From Enterovibrio coralii (GTDB lineage: Bacteria > Pseudomonadota > Gammaproteobacteria > Enterobacterales > Vibrionaceae): a stretch of 64,000 nt of DNA. Of this stretch, positions 46,375 to 57,260 are shown piece after piece. The DNA lies in NCBI RefSeq assembly GCF_001559595.1, contig NZ_LNTY01000006.1, positions 620,001 to 684,000 of the forward strand, given 5' to 3'. A program made the translations under genes and the position numbers. The notes below the pieces were generated by a model that saw only the letters and a program-made list of their open reading frames with translations, ran no database searches and was not told the DNA's origin. Within the stretch, counting starts at the first letter, position 1; every line of letters begins with the position of its first letter.

Positions 46375-47892
46375 ATGAAATCATACATTCCGAGCATTGC
46401 GCTCAGTGTTTTGTTGCTTTCTCCGAGCGCAGTTAGCGCCAATGACGTACCTGATTCAATGGAATTACGTACGTTTTCGTTGCGTTCACAAAGCTCAGGG
46501 ATAGCACCTCCCCAAGAAGAACTCGGTGTCTATGTCGTCAACTCTGGTCAGGGACTGGACACAGGGTGTACGTTTGCATCTGGCGGTCCACTCCTTATCT
46601 CTTTACCCGTACCGCTGGTTGTTAACCCCAATGTGTTGCTCAGCGACGGTAGAATTGACCCAAGCAAACTGACTAACATGCAGCAACAAGGCGTTATTGG
46701 CCCCAATGCCAGAATCAGCATGCCGGTTTTTGACATCGACTCCAATGCGAGCGTTCCCAATATCGCCCCTGAAATCGATATCGTTTCCTTCAACGGAAAA
46801 ACGCTTGGCACATTGCAAGGTGCGAACAACCGTTGGACAGACACTAACCTTCAAGTCGATATCGGCGATATAAAATTTGGCCAAGATAATGAAATCCGCG
46901 TTGATATTGATACCGGTAATACCGAGGACAACTGGTGTATGTCTGTCGATTGGGTATCGGTTGAGTTCGACGTTGCTATCCCAGTTGTACTTGCTCACGG
47001 CATTGCTGCCCAAGCAGATACATGGGATGAAGACACTGCCCCCGGCGTCCTTTCCACGCTGGATGACTATGGCATTCGCTATACCCGCTTTTCTGCCGAA
47101 AAAAATGGTACGACAGCCACCAATGCGAACATCTTAAACAATAAGATCCAAGGTTTTCTTGATGAGTTGAAGTCTGACAAAGTCCATGTCATCGCACACA
47201 GTAAAGGCGGATTGGATACGCAGAACCTTAAGGCGCTAAGTCCCTCGTTTGAGATTACGTCCCTATCTACGTTTTCCACCCCTCACCTTGGCAGCGTAGC
47301 GGCAGATTTATCCGTGATAAAAATGGATCACTATGCCAACGTCTATAGCAACACAGCTGCAGACCCGAATAACTATGCGGGTCAATATATCCAACTTCCC
47401 AACATTCCCTTTGCTGGCCCCAAAATGCCGGGAATTAGAGACCTCACCACAGACACGGCTTCTAACGCTCTACAAGCACGCACTCGAGGTAACATTCGAA
47501 ATACCTTCGCCATAGGCGCAAATGCAGACCTCAATCAAGACGGCGTCATAGAAAAAGACCCCGATATCGTTGGCTTATTCCCTTGGGGTTCTCGCTGGGC
47601 AGGTGTCACAGCTTGGCAGGCACTAAGAAACTTTAGTTCCGCTTCATATGTTGATACACAAACTCAATGGGTCACCATACCTGGTGCTTATGGGCCTCAA
47701 GCTTATCCAGTTACCACGGTGAAGTATCAAGCCGTTCGTACGACCCCCCAAGAAAATGATGTTGTGGTCACCTTGGCGAGTGCTAACCCCAACTACGCGA
47801 CCTCATTGGGGAATGTGTTGGCAAACCACTCAACCATGAAAACGGGACAAAATGTCGAGCGTTTTCTCCAACAAATTATTTCGATGCGCTAA
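46375..47892 (+). CDS. Secreted triacylglycerol lipase/esterase
   Basis: A 505-residue exported protein. ATG 46375 is preferred to an upstream in-frame start because AAAGGT lies 8 bases before it and a signal peptide (ending VSAND, about residue 22) follows at once. An N-terminal beta domain of about 190 residues precedes an alpha/beta-hydrolase beginning VVLAHGIAAQADTW (oxyanion HG). The nucleophile motif is AHSKGGLD, with alanine in place of the first glycine of GxSxG, as in some lipases. It is followed 12 bases later by a secreted partner gene. Confidence 0.82.
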   Translation: MKSYIPSIALSVLLLSPSAVSANDVPDSMELRTFSLRSQSSGIAPPQEELGVYVVNSGQGLDTGCTFASGGPLLISLPVPLVVNPNVLLSDGRIDPSKLTNMQQQGVIGPNARISMPVFDIDSNASVPNIAPEIDIVSFNGKTLGTLQGANNRWTDTNLQVDIGDIKFGQDNEIRVDIDTGNTEDNWCMSVDWVSVEFDVAIPVVLAHGIAAQADTWDEDTAPGVLSTLDDYGIRYTRFSAEKNGTTATNANILNNKIQGFLDELKSDKVHVIAHSKGGLDTQNLKALSPSFEITSLSTFSTPHLGSVAADLSVIKMDHYANVYSNTAADPNNYAGQYIQLPNIPFAGPKMPGIRDLTTDTASNALQARTRGNIRNTFAIGANADLNQDGVIEKDPDIVGLFPWGSRWAGVTAWQALRNFSSASYVDTQTQWVTIPGAYGPQAYPVTTVKYQAVRTTPQENDVVVTLASANPNYATSLGNVLANHSTMKTGQNVERFLQQIISMR

Positions 47893-47904
47893 GGAGTGGC
47901 TATC

Positions 47905-49898
47905 ATGAAATTCATTAAGCATTTAGTGATGGTGTTCAGTCTTTTTTGTATCACTGTCACCCCATCATTGGCCAATAGCCAAATCCCCGTTGGGATGAAC
48001 ACAAGCACCACACTTTCTCAACCGGTGACCCACGCAGATAGCAAAGCAACAATGCCGTTCAATATTGACGACGCTGATGCACTAACCGTTGAAGTTATTG
48101 TGCCCGTAGAAGACGCAACTGTGCATTTGGTTAAACCGAATGGACAAATCGCCACCTCTTCCAGCGATATACAAGCAAACATTGTCTCTGGTGCCACCCA
48201 AACGCCGCCGCTTCCAGGTAGTTATGTATTTTTACCTGAAGTAAAAACCCGGATTCAGGTGAGTGGACAATCGTTGTTGAATTCAAAAGCCCTAGCTACA
48301 ACACTGTCATCTTGGCACAAGTCGCCGTTCAATCTCCGGTTGCTTTTGGCATGGCGATTGCCGCCAACGAATTTGTGGTGGGTGAACCTGTTCCCGTCGC
48401 GGCACTATTAACCGATCAAGGTGAGCCCGTTACTGGCGCACAGACCCATGCCGTAATTGTTGACCCACAGGGTGCAGAAACACACCTTCTGCTGAAAGAC
48501 GACGGTTTAAACTTTGACTCAACTGCCGATGATGGTGTTTATAGCAACCTCTATATCCCACCTAGCGAAGGCGATTACTTAATAAGAGGCACGACATCAT
48601 TTGTAAAAAATGGAATAACGATCAGTCGTGAAGCCAGCAAACAAATTCGTGTTCTTCCCGCCAACATTGAATTTGTCAGCCACACCCTAAACCCTATTTT
48701 TTCGTCCCAAGGATGTGTTATCGCCTTTGAGCAACGTTTTGAGCTTGATGTTAAAGCAGCAGGCGACTTCGCTATTCATGGATACCTCACTGATGGAGTG
48801 AGTGAAGTCAATGCAAGCAAACGCCTACAATTAACGCCAGCTAAACAAACTGTCACGTTGGAATACTCGAAGGAAGATATCTTTGAAACCTTCGATGCGA
48901 CATCAACGTTAGCCATCAATCCAACCATTGTTTTTGCTATTAGCCAAAACGAGATTCAGATTGCGGCCCCAAGAGTCCAGTTTGATGAAACGATTGATCT
49001 TGCTTCTTTTGAACGCTGCCGAGAGCCTATAGAAGTTAGCGGCCCGTTGAAAACGACGCCAATCATGTCTCAAGACGGTACGTACATTGATTCTCTGACT
49101 TTTGAGTTTCCTGTTTACGTAACGCGAGACAGCACTTACACAGGTTCAGTAAATATCGTCGGCGCTGCGGGTGAATACTTGGACCTTATCAGCTTCCAGG
49201 AACAACTTGTCAGCGGAGAAAACATCATTTCTTTTACCGTGTCCGGTGAGACGTTTAAGAAAGCCGATGGACCTTATGAGTTGAATGCGCTACTCATCTA
49301 CAGTGGTTCAGACTCATACAGACAAGGTGTACTTGGTCAAACTCCGCCTTACAAGGCTGCTGACTTTAGCCCTCCTGTTAATGTGACATTGCCTGCCAAC
49401 TTATTTGGCCTAGAGAGAGAAAACTGGCAAGCCGTTCCGGCATCGACGATCACTACACATCGTGTGGGTGGGTATCTCAGAGCAGGCGCGTCTGTACCTT
49501 ACGACTATGAAACATTGGCAAGCTTTGACTTGAGCAAAGTTCGAGGGGAAATTAAACAGGCAACGTTAATCGTCGATTTTGGTGACTCGACACTGCAGTT
49601 CCCTTTTAACAATGTGAGTGCGCATGTTGTAAATCAGAATTGGTCTCCCGCTTCTGTCAATTACGATTCTTTCTGTGATTCATTCACAGTATGTCCCGCA
49701 TGGAGTAACCCTTTAACGACATTCTACTATGTTGATGCAGGGCAAACGATCGAGTTTTCGGACTCGGCTCTGTTGGATGTATTGAATGAGAAGAAGGCAT
49801 CGGGTTTAAATAAATTCGATATTGTTCTGACATCCACGCCTTATGAAAGGAGCTTCTTCATCGGTGTTAAACAGGTGTCATTGTTCATTGAATATTAG
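47905..49898 (+). pseudogene. Secreted multi-domain protein encoded with the lipase, frame broken
   Basis: A repaired length of 664 residues. AAGGAG lies 8 bases before ATG 47905, and a signal peptide ends SLANS. The first frame stops at 48411; the second reads PDSGEWTIVVEFKSPSYN onward from about 48249. One extra base in the AAAAACCC run (48244-48250) joins them. The middle has Ig-like beta segments (LKDDGLNFDSTADDGVYSN), and the last 150 residues resemble DNRLRE-type modules that bind polysaccharide or cell walls (SFDLSKVRGEIKQATL, NWSPASVNYDS). A helper, adhesion or anchoring role for the lipase is inferred. Confidence 0.65.
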
Positions 49899-49931
49899 CG
49901 TTTAAATCCTATTTGAACATCGCACTCACAG

Positions 49932-49959
49932 AGCCCGAAGGTGTACCTTCGGGCTTTTT
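49932..49959. terminator. Bidirectional terminator between the lipase unit and choV
   Basis: AGCCCGAAGGT, two-base loop, ACCTTCGGGCT with T runs on the plus strand. It lies between convergent genes. Confidence 0.88.
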
Positions 49960-49961
49960 CA

Positions 49962-51152
49962 TTAAGCCGCTTGAGAGAAGTGCTTCCCTAACAACGCATG
50001 ATAGAAATCGTCATCAGAGAGTATTCCGACGATCTTCTCCTCGCTTTCTAACAAAACAGGCTGTCCAGTTCGGTAACGGATTTCCAAGGCGTCGCGCATT
50101 GAGATGTCCGCGGTTGCGATCACTACCGCGTCTTTTTTTACGCTTTCGACCGCTTGCGAATCATCCCACCGCGAGAGCACCAACTCTTCTTCTCGTCGAA
50201 TAGCTCCCATCACCTCACCTGCGCTATCGAGCACCAATCGGGTTTGCTCGCGTTCGTTCAAAATCAGCGAATTGTTCTCTTTTTCAAGCTTCTCAATTGG
50301 CGTCATCAGAGAGCGACCACGCAGCACATTAAGCGGATTGGTGTGCGCGACGAAATCTTCCACATATTGGTTTTCGGGGCGAAGCACGATATCTTCCGGC
50401 TTGCCATGTTGGATGATTTTGCCTGATTCCATGATGGCGATGTTGGTGCCGATCTTCAGGGCTTCATCAAGATCATGGCTGACGAAAAGGATCGTCTTGT
50501 TCAGCTTGCGCTGAAGCTCCAACAACTCGTCCTGAAGCTGGTTTCGAATCAGCGGGTCGAGTGCTGAGAAGGGTTCATCCATCAGCAGAATGTCACCGTC
50601 CATGCAAAACGCGCGCGCCAAGCCCACTCGTTGCTGCATACCGCCCGACAATTCGTGCGGCAGTTTGTCATGCCATTCACTCAGCCCCACCATGTCGAGT
50701 TTTTCCATTGCACGTTTGCGCCGCTCTGTTTTGCTCATGCCCTGCATTTCTAAGCCAAACGCAACGTTATCGACCACACTGAGCCAAGGCATCAATGCAA
50801 ACTTTTGAAACACCATGGAGATACGGTGCGAGCGAAGGTGACGCAGGGTGTTTTCATCAATCCCGGCCAAATCCACCATGTCTTCACCATCGCGAACTTT
50901 CAGCGAACCACGCGTGACAGGGTTTAGTCCGTTAACCGCACGCAATAGGCTGGATTTACCCGAGCCAGACAGCCCCATCAGCACGCATATTTCGCCTTTC
51001 TCTACAGAGATTGACGCGTTGCTGACGCCAATCACATCGCCTGTTTCATCAAGAATGTCTTGTCGGGTTTTGCCTTGATCTAAAAGCTCTGCACTTTGCG
51101 CGGTTTTCTCACCAAAGATAACGTCGAGGTTTTCAATTTGTACGGCTTTCAT
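49962..51152 (-). CDS. choV: Choline ABC transporter ATP-binding protein
   Basis: A 396-residue ATPase of the ProV/OpuA class. Walker A GLSGSGKS, Q-loop VFQKFALMPW, signature LSGGMQQRVGLARA and Walker B ILLMDEPFSALDP are followed from about residue 280 by CBS domains (QPVLLESEEKIVGILSDDDF). CBS regions in this class can sense ionic strength. It energises choline uptake with ChoW and ChoX as precursor supply for glycine betaine synthesis by BetBA encoded upstream in the same operon. Confidence 0.93.
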   Translation of the reverse strand: MKAVQIENLDVIFGEKTAQSAELLDQGKTRQDILDETGDVIGVSNASISVEKGEICVLMGLSGSGKSSLLRAVNGLNPVTRGSLKVRDGEDMVDLAGIDENTLRHLRSHRISMVFQKFALMPWLSVVDNVAFGLEMQGMSKTERRKRAMEKLDMVGLSEWHDKLPHELSGGMQQRVGLARAFCMDGDILLMDEPFSALDPLIRNQLQDELLELQRKLNKTILFVSHDLDEALKIGTNIAIMESGKIIQHGKPEDIVLRPENQYVEDFVAHTNPLNVLRGRSLMTPIEKLEKENNSLILNEREQTRLVLDSAGEVMGAIRREEELVLSRWDDSQAVESVKKDAVVIATADISMRDALEIRYRTGQPVLLESEEKIVGILSDDDFYHALLGKHFSQAA

Positions 51153-51154
51153 GG

Positions 51155-52001
51155 CTAGCCCTCCTTCCCTTGTGACGCAGGTGCTTTACATAAGCGATCG
51201 AGAATGATCGCTACCAGCACAATGGCAAGGCCAGCTTCAAAACCTTGAGAGATGTTTACTGTGTTCAGCGCGCGAATTACAGGTTTACCCAAACCGTCAG
51301 CACCAACCAGTGCGGCGATCACCACCATGGATAGCGACAACATGATGCACTGCGTAATACCGGCCATGATGTTTGGCATCGCCGCGGGTAGTTCTACTTT
51401 GAACAGCAATTTGGTTGGCGTGGCACCGAAGGCTTTGCCCGCTTCAATCAATTCTTCCGGCACACTTCGAATGCGAGGTAGGTCAAACGAATCGGTGCGG
51501 CTATCGCAAAAATGATTGTCGAGATAGACCCGGCACCACACCCAGACCGAACAATACGAGGGTGGGAATGAGATATACGAACGTGGGGATAGTTTGCATC
51601 AAGTCGAGTACGGGTCGCATAAAGGTATACAACCACGGCCTGTGCGCGGCCAAGATGCCGAGCGGCACACCGACCATGACAGACAAGAGTGTTGCCGTCA
51701 GCACCAGCACGAAGGTTTCAATCATCTCCGGCCAGTAACCTAAATTCAAAATCAGCAGCAATGCAGCGGTAACGAACACCACGAGAGAAAGGCGGCGGTG
51801 CAACAGCCACGCCAATGCAGCGGTCAATGCAATGGGTACGTAAGGCGGGAACCATTGCATGATGTCGACGAGGGACAATATCAGCCACTCCAGCGACATA
51901 GAAAGCGCGTCGAAAAAGCCTGCTGCGTTGTAGGTTAACCAATCTACTGCGGTTTCCATGTAATCGCCGATTGGAATTTTATTATCTGTAATCCAGTTCA
52001 T
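51155..52001 (-). pseudogene. choW: Choline ABC transporter permease, two frame breaks
   Basis: Three frames read as one ProW-like permease. The first runs from MNWITDNK (52001, behind GGAG) to VVPG. The second carries SISTIIFAIAAPIRLTYL. The third carries RIRSVPEELIEAGKAFGATP to the end. An extra base at the C3 run 51529-51531 and another near 51473-51479 restore 282 residues, the normal length. Conserved EAGKAFGA is the ATPase-contact loop. Two breaks in a conserved operon gene, each correctable by one base, suggest sequencing error rather than decay. Confidence 0.82.
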
Positions 52002-52099
52002 GTGTACTCCAAAATCCATGATAGCGAGGCTGACTGAAAGCTAAACTGCTTCAGCCAGCCTCCTGTTCTCGCTTAATACCGCGAGCGAGAGACAGCCAA

Positions 52100-53050
52100 T
52101 TACTGGATGTTCAGGTGTGCTTTCACCGCTGGCAGCGCATCTTTGCCATCCAGCGTTTTTACGCCATTCAGCCAAGCGGTCAGCACGTCTGGGTTGCCTT
52201 GCAGCCATTCTTTAGCTGCAACATTTGGCTTCACACCGTCGTTCAAAATGCCGTTCATGATTTCGTTTTCCATTGGCAACGTGAACTTGAGGTTCGTCAG
52301 CAATTTGCCAACGTTTGGGCACTCTGTGGTGTAGTTCTGGCGTACGTTGGTAAATACATTTGCACCGCCGTAATTAGGGCCGAAGTAGTCATCACCACCT
52401 GCTAAGTATTCCAACTCAAAGTTGCTGTTCATTGGGTGTGGAGCCCAACCCAAGAAAACAATCCATTGGTCACGGCGAACGGCACGTTTTACCTGCGACA
52501 ACATGCCCGCTTCGCTCGACTCAACCAGATCGAAATCTTTCAGGCCAAACGCATCGGAATCAATCATGTCTTGGATCAGACGGTTGCCATCGTTACCCGG
52601 TTCGATGCCATAAACGCGGCCTTTGAATTTGTCTTCAAACTTGGCAATGTCAGCAAAGCTTTTCACGCCACCTTCAAACGCGTACTTAGGTACCGCCAGT
52701 GTGTATTTCGCACCTTCGAGGTTCATGCCGATGGTTTCTACTGTGCCCGCATCGCGGTATTTGGCGATATCACCTTCCATGGTTGGCATCCAGTTTCCGA
52801 GGAACACATCAATGTCGCCGTTTGCCAGCGAGGTATAGGTAACAGGCACAGACAGGAGTTGGATATCGGTGTCGTACCCCATACCTTGCAGTACAAGGGT
52901 GGTTGCTGCGGTTGTCGCCGTGATGTCTGTCCAGCCAACATCAGAGAATCGTACAGTCTCACATTGGTTTGCCATTGCAGGTGCTGCCAGCAGGCTTGCG
53001 GCTAACGTCATGCTGATGCCAGTTAGTCGCTGAGTCTGTTTTTTGTCCAT
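52100..53050 (-). CDS. choX: Choline ABC transporter periplasmic binding protein
   Basis: A 316-residue protein. ATG 53050 is chosen because AGAGGAAAG lies upstream and a signal peptide (ending AMANQ, about residue 28) follows. The mature protein shows OpuAC-type features: SDVGWTDITATTA, VFLGNWMPTMEG and VFLGWAPHPMN, whose tryptophans form the aromatic box for the trimethylammonium group. It delivers choline to ChoWV. Confidence 0.92.
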   Translation of the reverse strand: MDKKQTQRLTGISMTLAASLLAAPAMANQCETVRFSDVGWTDITATTAATTLVLQGMGYDTDIQLLSVPVTYTSLANGDIDVFLGNWMPTMEGDIAKYRDAGTVETIGMNLEGAKYTLAVPKYAFEGGVKSFADIAKFEDKFKGRVYGIEPGNDGNRLIQDMIDSDAFGLKDFDLVESSEAGMLSQVKRAVRRDQWIVFLGWAPHPMNSNFELEYLAGGDDYFGPNYGGANVFTNVRQNYTTECPNVGKLLTNLKFTLPMENEIMNGILNDGVKPNVAAKEWLQGNPDVLTAWLNGVKTLDGKDALPAVKAHLNIQ

Positions 53051-53172
53051 GATTGCTTTCCTCTTCCTTTCATTCTGTAAGCGAAGCCAGTCGCCTCGCC
53101 TTTCAGTTTGTTTTTGCACTCCACCTGACGATGATGAGTGTTTATCTTTCTTATCTTTCTAATATTTGGGTG

Positions 53173-54888
53173 TTATTCGTTTACGGCGTCCTGAAGATCT
53201 TCAGGGACGTAAGCGTTTAATCTCTGTTGCGTTTCCCAGTTTGGATCCAGCCACACTGCTACATCTGCGCTCGGCAACATCGCATTGCCAAGGATGATGT
53301 CTGCGGCACGTTCGGCGACCATGATGGTTGGCCCGTTGAGGTTTCCGTTGGTAATGGTTGGGAATATGGATGAGTCCACGACACGCAGGTTCTCGATACC
53401 ACGGACACGCAATTCGCTGTCCAGTACCGCCATTGGGTCTGCATCTGCGCCCATTTTGCAGGTACAAGAGGGGTGATAAGCACTCTCTACATTGGCTTTT
53501 ACCCACTCGTCGATTGTCTCATCGCTTTGCACTGCATCGCCCGGTTGAATTTCGCCATCGCGATACGGCTCCATGGCACTTTGCGCCAAGATTTCTCGAG
53601 TAAGGCGGATACAGTCGCGCCAATCTTGTTTGTCTTGTTCTGTGCTGATGTAGTTGAACACGATCTCTGGTTTGTCGTCTGGATCCGCACTAGTGATACG
53701 CACGTGACCGCGACTTTCTGGCTTATTCGGCCCGACATGCACCTGAAAACCATGCCCTTCCACGGCAGATTTACCGTCATAGCGAATGGCTGCGGGCAGG
53801 AAGTGATATTGAATGTTGGGCCACTTCACCCCCGCTCGGCTTCGAATAAAGGCGCAGGATTCGAAGTGGTTCGTTGCACCCAAGCCATCTTTAAACAAAA
53901 TCCAACGCGTGCCGATTAAGCCTTTGCTGATGAGTCCCAGCTTGCCGTTCAGTGTGATGGGTGCTTTGCAGAAGTATTGGAAATACACTTCGAGATGATC
54001 TTGAAGGTTCTCCCCGACGCCCGGTAAATCGTGCTTCACTTCAACGCCTGCTGCTTGAAGCACGCCTTTGGGGCCAATGCCTGACAGTTGTAAAAGTTGC
54101 GGTGAGCCAATTGACCCCGCAGAGCTGATGACTTCTTTACGCGCTTTGACCTCGTAGGAAACGCCACCTTTGGTGTAAGAAACGCCCGTCGCGGCTTTGT
54201 TCTCAATAAGAAGCTTGTTCACCGTGACGCCTTTGATCAGCGTGAGGTTTGGACGTTTTAACGCACGGCGAAGATAGGCATTGGACGTCGATGCGCGGAC
54301 ACCACCATCGACCGTCATGTGCATGGGGCCAAAGCCCTCTTGTTGGTAGCCGTTATAGTCTTCCGTTACAGGGTAACCTGCCTGTTCACCCGAATCGATG
54401 AATGCGCGGTAAAGTGGGTTCAATGCCATGTCGTTGCCATTGCAGGTTCCCACTGGGCCTTCGCCGCCTCGGTACTCGTCTTCGCCACCTACCCACGTCT
54501 CCGCGCGCTTGAAATACGGCAGACAAGATTGATAGTTCCAACCACTTGCGCCGTTGGCTTCCCATTCATCGAAATCACAAGCATGACCACGCACGTAAAC
54601 CATACCGTTAATAGATGAACTGCCACCGAGCACTTTACCGCGTGGGCAATGCAGTTTTCGTCCATCCAGCCCTGCTTCTGCTTGTGACTCAAATTGCCAC
54701 GCATACTTTTCGGTGTTCATCGGGTATGACAGCGCGGTGGGCATTTGAATGAAAATACTTTTATCTGTACCACCAGCCTCAAGGATTAAAACCTGATGCT
54801 CACCCGATGCCGTTAATCGATCTGCCAGTACACAGCCAGCAGAGCCTGCGCCGACAATGATGTAATCAAATTCCGTTTTATTCGACAT
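53173..54888 (-). CDS. betA: Choline dehydrogenase
   Basis: A 571-residue GMC-family flavoprotein, the usual BetA length. The FAD-binding start is [18 protein letters not shown], with GMC signatures [13 protein letters not shown] and [17 protein letters not shown], and the late catalytic histidine region [13 protein letters not shown]. It oxidises choline to betaine aldehyde (and possibly on to betaine). It lies 15 bases downstream of betB. Confidence 0.95.
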   Translation of the reverse strand: MSNKTEFDYIIVGAGSAGCVLADRLTASGEHQVLILEAGGTDKSIFIQMPTALSYPMNTEKYAWQFESQAEAGLDGRKLHCPRGKVLGGSSSINGMVYVRGHACDFDEWEANGASGWNYQSCLPYFKRAETWVGGEDEYRGGEGPVGTCNGNDMALNPLYRAFIDSGEQAGYPVTEDYNGYQQEGFGPMHMTVDGGVRASTSNAYLRRALKRPNLTLIKGVTVNKLLIENKAATGVSYTKGGVSYEVKARKEVISSAGSIGSPQLLQLSGIGPKGVLQAAGVEVKHDLPGVGENLQDHLEVYFQYFCKAPITLNGKLGLISKGLIGTRWILFKDGLGATNHFESCAFIRSRAGVKWPNIQYHFLPAAIRYDGKSAVEGHGFQVHVGPNKPESRGHVRITSADPDDKPEIVFNYISTEQDKQDWRDCIRLTREILAQSAMEPYRDGEIQPGDAVQSDETIDEWVKANVESAYHPSCTCKMGADADPMAVLDSELRVRGIENLRVVDSSIFPTITNGNLNGPTIMVAERAADIILGNAMLPSADVAVWLDPNWETQQRLNAYVPEDLQDAVNE

Positions 54889-54903
54889 GATGATGACGTC
54901 CTA

Positions 54904-56363
54904 TCATGCGTAAGGGCTGTCTACGTCGCCAAGTTCGACGTAAACGCTCTTTGTTTGGGTATAGTGATTCAGGGTTTCTAGGCCGTTTTCTCGACCAATG
55001 CCTGATTGCTTGTAGCCACCAACAGGCATTTCCGCCGGTGATGCACCCCAGTTGTTAATCCAACAAATGCCGGCTTGAAGCTTGGCGATTATGCGGTGAG
55101 CGCGGGAGAAATTGGTGGTAAACACACCCGCAGCGAGACCATAGTGGGTGTTGTTTGCACGGCGAACCACTTCGTCTTCGTCACTGAAGCGAAGCACTGA
55201 CATGACAGGGCCAAAGATCTCATTCTTCACATGGGCCATTTCATCGTGACAATCGGCAAACACGGTTGGCGCAACGAAGTTACCCTTTTCCAAACCACCC
55301 TCGGTCATTTGGTAGCCGCCACAAAGCAAGGTTGCACCGCTTTGTTTTCCTTGTTCGATAAAGCCCAAGACTTTGAAAAGGTGGTCTTTAGATATCAGCG
55401 CACCGATTTGGGTATCTGGGTGTGTTGGATCACCAACCACTAGCTTCTCGGTTCGCATTTTTAGTTTCTCTAGGAAAGCATCATAGATATCGTCATGAAC
55501 GAAAACGCGTGTCCCATGGGTGCACACTTCACCTTGGGTGTAGAAGTTCGCGATCATGGCACCGGAAACTGCGTTATCCAGATCGGCATCATCAAACACG
55601 ATCAACGGAGACTTGCCGCCAAGCTCCATGGTGACAGGCTTTAATGTGCCCGCTGCATCGGCCATGACTTTCTTGCCTGTTCCACATTCACCTGTGAACG
55701 AGACTTTGACGATGTCTTGATGACGAGAGAGCATTTGTCCTACGCGATAATCGCCTTGGACGACGTTAAATACGCCCGCAGGCATACCTGCTTCGGTAAA
55801 AATCTCGGCCAGTTTCAAGGCCGTCAATGGCGTTTCCTCTGACGGCTTAAACACCATGGCATTACCTGCCGCAAGTGCAGGCCCAGCTTCCACATCGCAA
55901 TCTGAATCGGGTAATTCCACGCACCGATACCTGCACATACACCTAATGGCTCTTTGCGGGTGTAGAAAAATTGGTTTTCACTCAAGCTTTGCTGCTCGCC
56001 CTGAATCGCCACCGCCAATCCTGCGTAATATTCAATAACATCCGCACCCGTAACGATATCCACGTATTGCGCTTCTTGGATGGGCTTACCCGTATCTAAC
56101 ACTTCCAACGCCGCCAGTTCATCATTACGCTCACGCAAAATCGCCACGGCGCGGTTCAAAATGGTTCTGCGCTCTGCACCGCTCATCGCAGACCAAACCT
56201 GAAACCCTTGCCATGCTGATTTCACTGCATCATCAACATCTGACTGGCTGGCCTGTTGAACATCCGCCAGTTTTTCGCCCGTTGCCGGGTTTAAGGTTGC
56301 AAAGGTTTCTCCAGACGTGGCATCTACCGAACGTCCGTGAATGTATAACTGTTTAATATCCAT
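54904..56363 (-). pseudogene. betB: Betaine aldehyde dehydrogenase, frame broken once
   Basis: Two frames of one aldehyde dehydrogenase. The first runs from [10 protein letters not shown] to [13 protein letters not shown] and then drifts; the second continues [20 protein letters not shown] to the end. One missing base near 55886-55888 (AAGCT for AAGGCT) explains it, and the repaired protein is 486 residues, the typical BetB length. Visible features include [10 protein letters not shown] (catalytic glutamate) and the cysteine in QGEVCTHG. It oxidises betaine aldehyde to glycine betaine. Its ATG follows the betI stop directly. Confidence 0.88.
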
Positions 56364-56975
56364 TTAGTTTTTGCCTTTTGATATGGATGAAGCGTCTTGA
56401 AGCTGGAGAGAGAGATAGTTCTCAACCGTCTCAACGGCTGATTTTGGATCGATCCCGTGAGGATTAAGCGCGCCACGAAGCCAGATACCATCAATGAGTG
56501 CTGCTACACCTTGCGCGACGAAATGCGCACGGTCCGTTGGCATTAGCTTTTTGAGTTCTATGCGAAGGTGAGATAGCAAACGCTGTTCGTTGACACGTTG
56601 TAGACGAAACAGAACGGGTTCGTGCATGGCATGGGACCAGAACGCCAGCCAGGTTTTCGTGACTTTGCTGTTGACTTGGTTAGGATCGAAGTTGCCTTCG
56701 ACGATAGCCAGAATACGGGCGCGCGCGTCATCTTGTGGTGTTACCGCTAAACGCTTTTGTACACCTTCTGATAATTCACGCAGGACGGAACGCATGGTTT
56801 CTTCGAGGAGTCCGTTCTTACCGCCAAAGTAGTGATTGATGATCCCCGCCGAAACGCCTGCTTTGCGGCTAATCAGGGAGACGCTCGCACCCGCCAATCC
56901 AACATCATCAATAACCGCCATTGTCGCTGCGACGAGTTGCGGTTTTCGTATGGCTGGCATTCCTACTTTTGGCAT
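56364..56975 (-). CDS. betI: TetR-family choline-responsive repressor
   Basis: A 203-residue TetR protein of BetI length. The DNA-binding domain (10-56) has [22 protein letters not shown]; the ligand domain includes [29 protein letters not shown], a conserved BetI region. It represses the bet operon and releases it when choline is present. It is the first gene of betIBA-choXWV, with its palindromic operator about 70 bases upstream. Confidence 0.95.
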   Translation of the reverse strand: MPKVGMPAIRKPQLVAATMAVIDDVGLAGASVSLISRKAGVSAGIINHYFGGKNGLLEETMRSVLRELSEGVQKRLAVTPQDDARARILAIVEGNFDPNQVNSKVTKTWLAFWSHAMHEPVLFRLQRVNEQRLLSHLRIELKKLMPTDRAHFVAQGVAALIDGIWLRGALNPHGIDPKSAVETVENYLSLQLQDASSISKGKN

Positions 56976-57045
56976 TCAACACTCCTTGTCGGTTACCCAA
57001 AGACGTTCAATCAAACAGCTTAAAATGTAGTCAAAATGTTTTTTG

Positions 57046-57059
57046 ATTGAACGTTCAAT
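57046..57059. promoter_or_regulatory. BetI-type operator
   Basis: Perfect 14-base palindrome ATTGAACGTTCAAT in an AT-rich stretch, with a related half-site CGTTCAATC at 57004-57012. Its position just upstream of betI fits autoregulation by BetI. Confidence 0.8.
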
Positions 57060-57260
57060 TAAAAATAGGCTTACAAATTATTCACCAAATGTCAAAAATT
57101 GGAATGATGTGTAAATGTGAGAAATGATTAATGTGTTAGAAATTAAATCTAAATAACAGATAGATAGCGATAAATAACACAATCCAATAGGACCATTTGA
57201 TCGTGTATTATTTAGACATCAAAACGAAACAGAGGTTAACACCTCGCTTTGGGGTGTCCA

